Shown piece after piece: positions 1-8,669 of a DNA stretch of 64,000 nt; the stretch's first letter is position 1, and every line of letters starts with the position of its first letter. A program made the translations under genes and the position numbers. This stretch comes from DTLC01 sp964555645 (GTDB lineage Bacteria; Verrucomicrobiota; Verrucomicrobiia; Limisphaerales; DTLC01), in contig CAZKTA010000004.1 of NCBI GenBank assembly GCA_964555645.1, positions 62,001-126,000 on the forward strand. The letters run 5' to 3'. The notes under the pieces were generated by a model. That model was not told the origin of the DNA and made no database searches. It saw nothing but the letters and a program-made list of their open reading frames with translations.

Positions 1-440
1 CGGGCGACGTGGCCGAGTTCGACAAGGGCGATAACGCGGACGTGTCGAGTCGTGTGCAAGCCGTTTGCGATTGGTTCGGCCCGACTGATCTTACGCAAAT
101 GAGCAAGTCCCCCAGTGATATGGACCACGACGCGCCCGAGTCGCCTGAGTCGCGTCTGCTCGGTGGCCCGGTTCACGAGAACAAGGACAAGGCGCAACGC
201 GCGAACCCGATCACGTATGTGAGCAAAGACGACCCGCCTTTCCTGATCATGCACGGTGACAAAGACAGGCTGGTGCCGCTGAACCAGAGCGAGCTGCTGG
301 CCGAAGCATTGAAGACTGCGGGTGTCGAGGTCACATTCCACGCGATAAAAGGTGCCGGGCACGGGTTTGGTGCAAAAGAGCATCACGACCTCGTCCGCGA
401 CTTTTTCATAAAACACTTGCACGGCGGCACATCGAAGTGA
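1..440 (+). CDS. Alpha/beta hydrolase, BD-FAE-like esterase (C-terminal part)
   Basis: The gene enters from the left edge; the frame is open from base 3, so the true start lies outside the window and only about 145 residues are visible. The text includes CDWFGPTDL, then LIMHGDKDRLVP (the loop carrying the acidic residue of the catalytic triad) and GAGHGFG (the catalytic histidine). This is the C-terminal half of a serine esterase of the dienelactone hydrolase/BD-FAE type, a family that removes acyl groups from plant polysaccharides or short esters. The nucleophile GxSxG and any signal peptide are off the window, so cell location cannot be judged. Gene family is fairly certain, substrate is not. 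Confidence 0.85.
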   Translation, partial: GDVAEFDKGDNADVSSRVQAVCDWFGPTDLTQMSKSPSDMDHDAPESPESRLLGGPVHENKDKAQRANPITYVSKDDPPFLIMHGDKDRLVPLNQSELLAEALKTAGVEVTFHAIKGAGHGFGAKEHHDLVRDFFIKHLHGGTSK

Positions 441-603
441 GTTAGAGTGACGCCAGCTGCTCGCACCAGCTCTACAAACGCAGCTGATAGCAGTGTTACA
501 CTCGATTGGGGGGAGTTGTAGTGTGGGTGGTACAATTTGCATGCCCTGGGTAGAAGTTGTGGGACGGAACATTTTGTGCTAGTTTTGCGCAAGAAAATTT
601 TGT

Positions 604-1563
604 ATGGGACGGATTTTCAATGACATAACTGAGACAGTTGGCAACACGCCGCTTGTACGGCTGAACCGAACGGCGCAAAAGCACGGTGTCCTGGCCGAGA
701 TATTGTTGAAGCTCGAATTTTTCAACCCGCTTTCGAGCGTTAAAGACCGGATCGGCGTGGCGATGATTGACGCGGCAATGCGCGCCGGGCTGATCAAACC
801 AGACACGGTGTTAATCGAGCCGACCAGCGGCAACACCGGTATAGCGCTTGCGTTTGTTGCCGCCGCGCGCGGCCTGAAGTTGATCCTGACCATGCCCGAC
901 ACCATGTCAATCGAACGACGCAAGTTGCTGAAAGTACTGGGTGCAAAGCTAGTGCTTACTGAGGGTTCAAAGGGCATGCGCGGTGCGGTCGAGAAAGCCG
1001 AGGAACTGCGTGCAAAGATCCCGAACAGTTTGATTTTGCAACAGTTCGCAAACCCGGCTAATCCGGAGATACACCGGTGCACCACGGCCGAAGAAATCTG
1101 GCGTGACACGGACGGGCGTGTTGACATTTTAGTATCTGGGGTGGGCACTGGGGGTACACTCACCGGTGTTGCCGAGGTGATCAAGTTGCGCAAACCCGGT
1201 TTCAAGGCAGTTGCAGTTGAACCTGCGCGGTCGCCCGTGCTTTCGGGCGGTCAACCCGGGCCACACAAGATCCAGGGGATTGGGGCTGGGTTTGTACCAC
1301 CCGTGCTAAACACAAAGATCATTGACGAGGTTATTCAGGTGACGGAAGAAAACGCCGGTGCAACTGCTAAAGAAGTCAATAAGCTCGATGGCATACCGGT
1401 TGGGATTTCCAGTGGTGCAGCTATCTGGGCTGGGTTGCATGTTGCTAAACGCACTGAGAATGCCGGCAAACAGATTGTTGTGATTGTGCCATCCTGCTGC
1501 GAGCGGTATTTGAGCACGTGGTTGTTCAGCGACGTTGACATCGAGAGCGACCCGGTGCCATGA
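604..1563 (+). CDS. cysK: Cysteine synthase (O-acetylserine sulfhydrylase)
   Basis: The 319-residue protein makes cysteine from O-acetylserine and sulfide using pyridoxal phosphate in the cytoplasm. The PLP lysine lies in SSVKDR (K47), the substrate loop is TSGNTG at about residues 73-78, and the glycine-rich phosphate loop is SGVGTGGT. PVGISSGAA near residue 265 is also typical. Length and motif order match CysK/CysM; the N-terminal DITETVGNTPLVRL is the CysK form. The ATG at 604 places the start just before this conserved block; no clear ribosome binding site precedes it. The 160 bp upstream hold no gene and no recognisable riboswitch. Confidence 0.95.
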   Translation: MGRIFNDITETVGNTPLVRLNRTAQKHGVLAEILLKLEFFNPLSSVKDRIGVAMIDAAMRAGLIKPDTVLIEPTSGNTGIALAFVAAARGLKLILTMPDTMSIERRKLLKVLGAKLVLTEGSKGMRGAVEKAEELRAKIPNSLILQQFANPANPEIHRCTTAEEIWRDTDGRVDILVSGVGTGGTLTGVAEVIKLRKPGFKAVAVEPARSPVLSGGQPGPHKIQGIGAGFVPPVLNTKIIDEVIQVTEENAGATAKEVNKLDGIPVGISSGAAIWAGLHVAKRTENAGKQIVVIVPSCCERYLSTWLFSDVDIESDPVP

Positions 1564-1678
1564 ATCTAGTGTAAGACTACTTCTGTAACGGTTCAGGTCC
1601 TGCCTTAGACTTAAGCAAATAAGGATGTCGTGGTTTGCGTTGCGGTCCGCAGGATGATTTTAAGTCCAATAATGCGCT

Positions 1679-4600
1679 TTACGTTGGCTGGTTGACAGGT
1701 TGATTTGCAGCGTCTGATCGTTTGACGGCTTGAGCCGGTGGCTCGGTTGAACCATTGCCGTTTTCGGGTGGCGGCTCGATTGGTACTTCCAACACGAAAG
1801 TCGCACCTTTGCCGAGCCCGTCACTGTGTACTGTCAACGTGCCGCCCAGGTCACGAGCGGCCATTGCAGAGCTGTGCAGGCCGAACCCGTGACCGTCTTT
1901 GCGGGTGGTAAAGCCGTGCTCGAATATCCGGGTTAGGTTTTCCGGTGCAATACCAATACCATTGTCGGCTACCTCAATCCGTACAAACCCGGTGCTTCCA
2001 CGCTTAATCCGCACGATGACCTTTTTATCGGGTCGGCCGCCTTCGTCGCATGCGTATTTAGCGTTATGCAGCAGATTGACCAGGATTTGCAGTACTCGGT
2101 GTCTGTCAATGACGACCTTGGGTACATCTTGGAAATCGCGTTCGACCTGGATGCCATGCCTGCTATAGGCATTTGCATGCAGCTTGAGCGCGAGCTCGGC
2201 AAGTTCGGAAAGCGTTGTGATCTCGCGCGTACCAGCGAGCTTGGCGGCGCTCTGCTGCAAAGAAATCGTTTCTTTCATGTGGTCAACTTTTTGGGTCAGG
2301 TCTTTCAGCTCGGTTAGGAGTGCTTCTTGTTCTTTTGTAAAGAGTTCGGCCAGACTAGCCAAATACTCAGGCAGCATGCGCCCGCGGTTATCTTTGGTGA
2401 GGAAATCCGCCAGACGCGAGCTGTTTTCCTGGAGCATTTGCAGTGCGCGCGTAAGATTCTGGACCGGGAACCTCTTGATGCGGTCAACCACAATCGAAGT
2501 CGAGACGTTGACACTGTTGAGTACGTTACCCACATTGTGTAACACACTTGATGCGACCTCAGCTTGGCCGGCGAGCCGTGAAGCGCGCAGCAGTTGCATG
2601 TAAATACGCTCAACCTGTACTTCGGCGCGTTTGCGTTCCTCGATTTCGCTCTTGAGTGCTGCGTTTGTTTCAGCAAGTTCGCGTGTGCGTCGCTCCACCT
2701 CGGCTTCGAGCTTATCATGTGCTTCTTGCAGTTTGCCTTGCTTCACCGCGACGCGCCACTCCCGCCACCTGTAGATGCCCAGCAGTCCCAGCAGAATCGT
2801 CCCCACACCAGCAGCCTTAAACCAGCCGGTCTGATAAAACCACGGTCTGAGCCAAATTTCAATAACATCGCCTTTTGGTGTCCAAACGCCGTCTTCATTA
2901 CAGGCCTGGACGTAGAACCTGTATGTACCGGGCTTTAGGTTTGTGTACATGGCGGTTCGGCGTGGGCCGGCTTGGACCCAATCCTTGTCGAATCCGTCGA
3001 GCTTGTACCGGTACTGTACGCGGTGTGGTGCGATGTAACTCAGCGCGGCATATTGTACCTCTATCTCACCGTCGCCCGGCGGGACCATTACCTGGCCGAT
3101 GTTTTCAAATTCGTTTCCATTTGCGCGCACGCGCTGGATGTGCACACGCGGTGGGACCGGGTTTCGCACAAGGCGGCCGGGGTCAATCATTGCAACTCCC
3201 TGCGCAGTGGGGAACCAGACGCGACCATCAGCCGTTTTGCAGCCGGAAGCCCACTGATCAAATTTCTCGGCTGTTTTAATCGAATCCAATGTGTCATAGG
3301 CAGTGCATTGGACAGATGAGACCTTGCCGTCTGCGAATTGGTTTAGCTCGGCGAAGTTGACACTGAATATACCGCGGCCTGAGTCAACCCACAGCCGGCC
3401 GTCGTTATCAGCTACCATCGCAATTATAATGTCGTCGAATAGACCATTTTGGGTTGTTATGTGGGTGAGCTGGCCGTTCTTGAGCCTGACGATGCCGGCG
3501 GTCTCAAAGCCGACCCACACGGTGCCCTCGGAATCTTCCATGACCCATTTCGCTTTCGATGCCGGCAAGCCATTTGTTTGTGTCCAAAGCTCGAAAGAAC
3601 CGTCTTTCAACTTACAGAGCCCGATATCCCCCGCAATCCATACGCTACCGTCGCTGCCGTGTGCCATGTGGAATACCCAGCCAAAAGGCGGCCGCTCACC
3701 ATTGTGAAATGTGTATGGTTCAAAGTATGTGCGACCGACTCGGTACAGATCGCCCCCAACGGCTACAAGCACGCTCTTGCTGTCCTCGGCAAAGGCAACC
3801 GGCCACGTCTTGTTCGGATGCCGCGCGACCACCTTACCATCTGCCATGACCAAAACGTTCATCGAACCGTCAATCATGTATATGTCGCCGTCTTTTGCTT
3901 CATAGGCCAACGTGATGTAAGTGTTTATCAGGCCGGCATCTGTCGAGTAATGCCGCACAGATTCAAAAAGCGAGTCGAGATCGTTCACGTACGTTAGACC
4001 CGTATTGCCAGCGAGCATCAACCCGCCCCGACGGGTTGTGTTGACTGAGACGACGATACTTGCTGGGACACCCTCAGCCTGGCCGAAGATTGGTATTTTG
4101 ACATCTGTGACCTGGCTGAGCCCGTTGCGCGTGCCGACCCAGAGGCTCCCTTCAGCATCTTGGGCAAGGGCAGTTACAAAATCGTCTGCCAGACCGTTTG
4201 CTTGGCGTAGCGATGCTAATTTGCCGTCACGATGTTTAATGAGGCCGGCGCCGCTGGTGCCGATCCAAAGTGTACCGTGTCGGTCAACCAACAGTGCGCG
4301 CACCGGATGCCACGGAAACGGAAATTCAACCTGGTTAAGCCCTTTGTCAAAACACAACAACCCCCAGTCTGTGCCCACCCACAGTTTACCGTCGTCGTCC
4401 TCGACAATTGCGCGCACGATAACGTCTTCAAGTGCGCGGTGTTCAAGTTTTCTGACTATTCCGTTCGTCCAAAAATACAGGCCGCGCTTTGCTGTTCCTA
4501 GCCAAATACGGCCAACGGAGTCTTCGTAAACCGCAGTCAAATCGTACCGGCCGGTTTCTGACTGGCTGACAAGCACGCGCTCGAAAACATTGCTTCGAGT

Positions 4601-5140
4601 TATCCGCGCAGCCATGGTTTCCGCGCCGATCCATAGGTCGCCTGTTCGTGTCTCCACCATCGCACGAACACGATGCACTTCCTTAACCCAGTCACCCCCC
4701 GGCAAGTATTTGACTTCGTTGCCTTCAAAGTATCCGAATGCGCTGTATTCTAGCCCGAACCATAGTCCACCCCTGTGCGCGCGTGTTTCGGCGAGGCACG
4801 ATATGCTGACGCCATGCAGCGATCCTGTGTGCCCAAGTTCGTACAGTTTGAACTCAACACCGTCAAACCGGACAAGGCCGCGCGCTGTGCCGAGCCAAAT
4901 GTAACCGTCTGGTGTTTGTTTAATTGCATTGATCACACTGGCCGGGAGGCCATTCTGGCGGCCCCACGACCGGCAGTTGAACTGGAACACGCTTTTTGTC
5001 GGGTCCAATGCCAGTGTAACCTGCGCAACAAAGGCCGATGCAACCACCAGACAGTGTGTAAAAGCAGCCAAGCTGAATGGTGGTTTTACCGCTTTGGCAG
5101 GGCTAACACTGGCCACGCACTTGTGGGCTTGAGTGTTCAT
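1679..5140 (-). CDS. Periplasmic two-component-regulator-propeller sensor histidine kinase
   Basis: The protein has 1153 residues. A hydrophobic segment near residues 25-45 acts as signal or anchor. It is followed by a long run of propeller blades of the type IWLGTARGLVRFDG and LWVGTDWGLLCFD (about residues 50-700), and then a Y_Y_Y domain near 700-770. A transmembrane helix near 785-805 leads into a coiled coil and a kinase core. The H-box is VLHNVGNVLNSVNVS, the variant without a canonical HisKA sequence; the N-box is LVNLLHNAKYA and the G-boxes are DNGIGIAP and GHGFGLHS. Unlike the hybrid systems of Bacteroides it has no receiver or DNA-binding domain, so a separate partner regulator is expected. 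No polysaccharide genes flank it, so the ligand is unknown. Confidence 0.92.
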   Translation of the reverse strand: MNTQAHKCVASVSPAKAVKPPFSLAAFTHCLVVASAFVAQVTLALDPTKSVFQFNCRSWGRQNGLPASVINAIKQTPDGYIWLGTARGLVRFDGVEFKLYELGHTGSLHGVSISCLAETRAHRGGLWFGLEYSAFGYFEGNEVKYLPGGDWVKEVHRVRAMVETRTGDLWIGAETMAARITRSNVFERVLVSQSETGRYDLTAVYEDSVGRIWLGTAKRGLYFWTNGIVRKLEHRALEDVIVRAIVEDDDGKLWVGTDWGLLCFDKGLNQVEFPFPWHPVRALLVDRHGTLWIGTSGAGLIKHRDGKLASLRQANGLADDFVTALAQDAEGSLWVGTRNGLSQVTDVKIPIFGQAEGVPASIVVSVNTTRRGGLMLAGNTGLTYVNDLDSLFESVRHYSTDAGLINTYITLAYEAKDGDIYMIDGSMNVLVMADGKVVARHPNKTWPVAFAEDSKSVLVAVGGDLYRVGRTYFEPYTFHNGERPPFGWVFHMAHGSDGSVWIAGDIGLCKLKDGSFELWTQTNGLPASKAKWVMEDSEGTVWVGFETAGIVRLKNGQLTHITTQNGLFDDIIIAMVADNDGRLWVDSGRGIFSVNFAELNQFADGKVSSVQCTAYDTLDSIKTAEKFDQWASGCKTADGRVWFPTAQGVAMIDPGRLVRNPVPPRVHIQRVRANGNEFENIGQVMVPPGDGEIEVQYAALSYIAPHRVQYRYKLDGFDKDWVQAGPRRTAMYTNLKPGTYRFYVQACNEDGVWTPKGDVIEIWLRPWFYQTGWFKAAGVGTILLGLLGIYRWREWRVAVKQGKLQEAHDKLEAEVERRTRELAETNAALKSEIEERKRAEVQVERIYMQLLRASRLAGQAEVASSVLHNVGNVLNSVNVSTSIVVDRIKRFPVQNLTRALQMLQENSSRLADFLTKDNRGRMLPEYLASLAELFTKEQEALLTELKDLTQKVDHMKETISLQQSAAKLAGTREITTLSELAELALKLHANAYSRHGIQVERDFQDVPKVVIDRHRVLQILVNLLHNAKYACDEGGRPDKKVIVRIKRGSTGFVRIEVADNGIGIAPENLTRIFEHGFTTRKDGHGFGLHSSAMAARDLGGTLTVHSDGLGKGATFVLEVPIEPPPENGNGSTEPPAQAVKRSDAANQPVNQPT

Positions 5141-5891
5141 TACTTTTGTTCTCCTGGTGCGCTCGGTTGCATTTCCGGCTCGTTGCGACCTCAGCCGGTG
5201 CCCTGGCCTTAGTTTTTTGCTGTCGCACCTGCTCGCAAACTCCCGAGCCGTGCTTCAGTGCAACCGACCAAAATTGCGCACCAAAAAGTTTCTGTGCCAA
5301 GAAAAGCCAGTTCCGTTCCAACCCGACCCAAATTGGTTCAAACCGAAATCAATTCCGCGCTTTTTGCGTGGCAACCACGTGCCTGACCCAGCCGAAGTTC
5401 GTCTCGGGCGCCCCGGGGAACATCAATTAAACGGCAATAGCCTCAAAACATGTCTTTTACTTGGACAAGTTTGGCTCTTAAAAAGGCAAAAAACAGTTTA
5501 ACGTCTGGAGATACAAATCTTGGCTGTGCTCTGGATTAGGAAGGCTTCTAACGCGGAGCTTTCAGTGCGCGTTGAGCAGAATGTGAGGGAGACGATTGTG
5601 TTGTGCATGTGATTGCACCGCAGAACGGCTCGATGTTCAAATCTGGGTCGGGTATGTCTTGGAAAAGAACACTGTGCACATCATTACATCTGCGCTTGCA
5701 AAATGGAACCTTCACCATCACCACAATCGGACGCAGAGTCATTGGTGTTTCTCAGTAGATGGTATCCCCAACTGTTGATTCGCGTGCAGTTGATCAGGCT
5801 GTCGGTTCAAATTTTTTAGTCTGCGACATGCGGCGTGTCGCAGGCTGGCTGCAGCGTATTAGTAGGGCTGGGTTGTCCGGAAAGACCCGCA
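5141..5891. other. Intergenic 751 bp, no gene seen
   Basis: This lies upstream of the sensor kinase and downstream of lpd, both on the minus strand. It should hold the kinase promoter. I see no convincing coding stretch on either strand. The one structured element is the hairpin at 5818-5846, listed separately. Confidence 0.6.
5818..5846. other. Hairpin with 11-bp arms downstream of lpd
   Basis: The arms 5818-5828 and 5836-5846 pair over 11 positions (CTGCGACA with TGTCGCAG plus three outer pairs, one of them G-U) around a 7-base loop. It lies about 45 bases beyond the lpd stop codon. On the minus strand the stem is followed by an A-run rather than a T-run, so it does not fit a standard Rho-independent terminator for the aceE-aceF-lpd transcript. 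It may stabilise the 3' end of that mRNA. Confidence 0.5.
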
Positions 5892-7307
5892 TCAAGAGCG
5901 CTTTCTTCCCAACGTATGGGTGGCATAACCGTAAAAGGCTTCGGCGCATTCCATCAGCGTCTCTGAAAGTGTCGGATGCGGATGCACCGTCAGTGCAATG
6001 TCAGCCGCGGTTGCGCCCATCTCGAGCGCAAGCACCGCCTCTGATATCAGCTCGCCTGCGCCTGCGCCCACTATGCCTACGCCGAGCACACGCTCAGTTT
6101 CTGGATCAACAAGCATTTTTGTCATGCCGTCGGTGCGATCAAAAGACACCGCTCTACCCGACGCTGACCACGGGAACTTTGTTACTTCGCACTTTATGCC
6201 GCGCACGCGTGCTTCGGCTTCGGTCAGGCCGCACCACGCAAGTTCTGGATCTGTGTAAACCACTGCTGGGATGACAACATTTTCAAATGCGCTCGGTGTA
6301 CCGTGGATAACCTCAACCGCAACCCGTGCTTCTCTGTGCGCTTTATGGGCAAGCATCATACCCCCTACAACGTCTCCGATGGCAAATATTGCTGGGTCAT
6401 CCGTCTGCTGGTGTGCGTTTACTTTGATGAATCCCTTGTCATCCAGGTTGACCTTGGTGTTTTCGAGGCCGAGGTCGTTTGTATTTGGCACACGCCCAAC
6501 AGCCACCAACACCTTGTCGTATAACTCTTCTACCTCGCGATCTTGGTAGAGCATTTTGACCTTGATATGTTTGCCGGCTGTTGCCACGTGCGTGACTTTT
6601 GTGCTCAGTCGGATCTCTTTGAAAGCTTCTTTTGCTTTTGCAACCACGAATGTCGCGAGGTCCGGATCTGCCCCAGCCAGCAACCGGTCGAGCATCTCAA
6701 CTAGCACAACCTTGCTGCCGAGCCTGGCATAGACCGTGCCCAGCTCCATTCCAATATAGCCTCCACCCACAACAAGCAGTGTTTCTGGCACTTCCTCAAC
6801 AGCAAGTGCCTCGTCAGAGGTCATCACGCGTGGATTGCCAAGATCGAACAACTTCGGCATGGCCGGCACTGAGCCAACGGCAATAATTGCATGCTCGAAC
6901 TGGATAAAACGCTGGCCTAGCTCGGTCTCCACACGCAATGTGTGCGAATCTTCGAAATACGCACGTCCATGAATCACTTGCACGCCGCGCTTGTTTGCCA
7001 GCCACATGACACCACCTGCCAGCTTTTCCAAGACCGAATCTTTCCACGAGCGCAACGCCGACAGATCAACCGTCGGTTGCTCAAATCTGATGCCGCGATG
7101 CGCAGACTCAGCCGCAGCCACAATCTGGTGTGTGGCATGCAGCAGTGCCTTTGACGGAATGCAGCCGCGGTGTAAGCATACACCGCCCAATTTGTTGTCG
7201 CGTTCGACCAGAATGGCTTCCATCCCGAGATCAGCCGCATAAAATGCAGCCGCATAACCACCCGGTCCGGCCCCCACCACGACAAGTTTGCTCTTGATCG
7301 GTTCCAT
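5892..7307 (-). CDS. lpd: Dihydrolipoamide dehydrogenase (E3)
   Basis: This 471-residue flavoprotein reoxidises dihydrolipoamide on the E2 subunit and passes the electrons to NAD. The FAD site is VVGAGPGGYAAA near residues 10-20. The redox disulfide lies in GGVCLHRGCIPSK (C44 and C49). The NAD site is VVGGGYIGMELG, and the C-terminal catalytic HPHPTLSE block sits near residue 444. The gene begins 6 bases after the aceF stop, so it is the last gene of the pyruvate dehydrogenase operon and its E3 is probably dedicated to that complex. Confidence 0.96.
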   Translation of the reverse strand: MEPIKSKLVVVGAGPGGYAAAFYAADLGMEAILVERDNKLGGVCLHRGCIPSKALLHATHQIVAAAESAHRGIRFEQPTVDLSALRSWKDSVLEKLAGGVMWLANKRGVQVIHGRAYFEDSHTLRVETELGQRFIQFEHAIIAVGSVPAMPKLFDLGNPRVMTSDEALAVEEVPETLLVVGGGYIGMELGTVYARLGSKVVLVEMLDRLLAGADPDLATFVVAKAKEAFKEIRLSTKVTHVATAGKHIKVKMLYQDREVEELYDKVLVAVGRVPNTNDLGLENTKVNLDDKGFIKVNAHQQTDDPAIFAIGDVVGGMMLAHKAHREARVAVEVIHGTPSAFENVVIPAVVYTDPELAWCGLTEAEARVRGIKCEVTKFPWSASGRAVSFDRTDGMTKMLVDPETERVLGVGIVGAGAGELISEAVLALEMGATAADIALTVHPHPTLSETLMECAEAFYGYATHTLGRKRS

Positions 7308-7313
7308 AGTGTT

Positions 7314-8600
7314 TTAGGCAACAAGGTTTTGTTCGTCGAACTGTTCGAGCGCCTTCACAAGATCAACCATAAACCGTGCTGCCATTGCGCCGTCAATCAC
7401 GCGGTGGTCGTAGGACAGCGCCAGTGGCAACATTTGCCGCGGCTCGATTTTGCCGTCGCGCACAACCGGCTTTAGCACTGCGCGACCCACGCCAAGAATT
7501 GCCACCTCTGGTTTGTTGATTATGGGTGTAAAATGTGCGCTGCCGATCGCACCCTGATTTGAGATTGTGAATGTGCCGCCCTTTAACTCGTCGCTGCTCA
7601 CCTTGCGTTCGCGTGTTTTCTGGACCAACTGTTCAAGCTCCAACGCAAGCTCGAGCATGGTTTTTCTGTCGGTGTCGCGCAATACCGGCACAATCAGGCC
7701 GTGTTCAGTATCAACTGCGATGCCGATGTGAATGTATTGTTTCAGCACCAACTCCTGCCGCAGTTCATCCAAACTCGAATTAAATGCGGGATACTTCTTC
7801 AGCAGTGCAGTTACAGCTTTGATCAAGAACACTGTCGGCGTCAGGCGCGTACCGCGCTGCTTATAAACGGGGTCAAATTTGGTGCGTAACTGGTTGACCA
7901 CGGTCAAGTCTGCTTCATCGAATTGGGTGACGTGTGGGATGGTGGTCCAGTTCTCGAGCATCCGGCGCGCTATGACCTGGCGCAGTGGCGTAAGCGATTC
8001 GCGTTTGATCGGTCCCCACTTGGCAAAGTCAATCTGCTCGACACTCGGTGGCGCAGGTTTTGCAGGGGCAGGCTTTGGCTTTTCAGCCGCTTTCTGAAGG
8101 CGCAGGATGTAAGCCCGGATGTCAGCCAGCCCGATTCGGCCGCCGGGGCCGCTGCCGTGTACTTTGGCAAGGTCGATCCCAAGCTCGCGCGCAAGCTTGC
8201 GGATTGAAGGGGGTGCAACCGGCGCTGCAACACGCGCCGACACGGGTTCTTCGACTGCTTCAACGGCTGCGCCGAGTTGCTCTGGCTCGGCCTGGGGCTC
8301 TGGCGCCGGCTCAGGCTGTGCGGACACGGGTTCGACCCCTGCAGATTCATGGGCCGAACGCGGCGCTGCGGCCCCGGCAAACGTCAGCAGTAGTTGGCCC
8401 ACACTGACCTTGTCGCCTTGCTTGACGTGCAGCTTTGCGACTACACCCGCAGCCGGCGCCGGCAACGTTGCAATTGCCTTGTCGCTTTCAAGCTCGAGCA
8501 ATGGTTGATCTTTGGCAATCGTGTCGCCCTCTTTGACAAGCACATTCACAACCACTGCTGCCTCAGTACCCTCGCCGAGTTTTGGGAGTCTAACTTCCAT
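7314..8600 (-). CDS. aceF: Pyruvate dehydrogenase E2, dihydrolipoamide acetyltransferase
   Basis: The 428-residue protein transfers the acetyl group from lipoate to CoA and forms the core of the pyruvate dehydrogenase complex. It has a single N-terminal lipoyl domain with the lipoylated lysine in ESDKA (K41). A linker rich in Ala, Pro, Glu and Val follows, then a peripheral subunit-binding domain (SIRKLARELGIDL, near 135-165) and the catalytic domain with SYDHRVIDG (H399, D403). Many proteobacterial AceF proteins carry two or three lipoyl domains; only one is present here. The gene sits between aceE and lpd on the same strand. Confidence 0.95.
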   Translation of the reverse strand: MEVRLPKLGEGTEAAVVVNVLVKEGDTIAKDQPLLELESDKAIATLPAPAAGVVAKLHVKQGDKVSVGQLLLTFAGAAAPRSAHESAGVEPVSAQPEPAPEPQAEPEQLGAAVEAVEEPVSARVAAPVAPPSIRKLARELGIDLAKVHGSGPGGRIGLADIRAYILRLQKAAEKPKPAPAKPAPPSVEQIDFAKWGPIKRESLTPLRQVIARRMLENWTTIPHVTQFDEADLTVVNQLRTKFDPVYKQRGTRLTPTVFLIKAVTALLKKYPAFNSSLDELRQELVLKQYIHIGIAVDTEHGLIVPVLRDTDRKTMLELALELEQLVQKTRERKVSSDELKGGTFTISNQGAIGSAHFTPIINKPEVAILGVGRAVLKPVVRDGKIEPRQMLPLALSYDHRVIDGAMAARFMVDLVKALEQFDEQNLVA

Positions 8601-8669
8601 GAGCTGTTGAGTTTTCGCGTTTTGCTTGCATCACATTTCGGTCAGAGCCAAATCCATGTTGGGTTGTGG

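Noticed and set aside
579..1205. Minus-strand open frame of 208 codons
   Set aside because: It is the antisense shadow of cysK.
603..5140. cysK and the propeller kinase considered as a convergent pair with a shared terminator
   Set aside because: The 115-bp gap between their stops contains no stem followed by a T-run on either strand.
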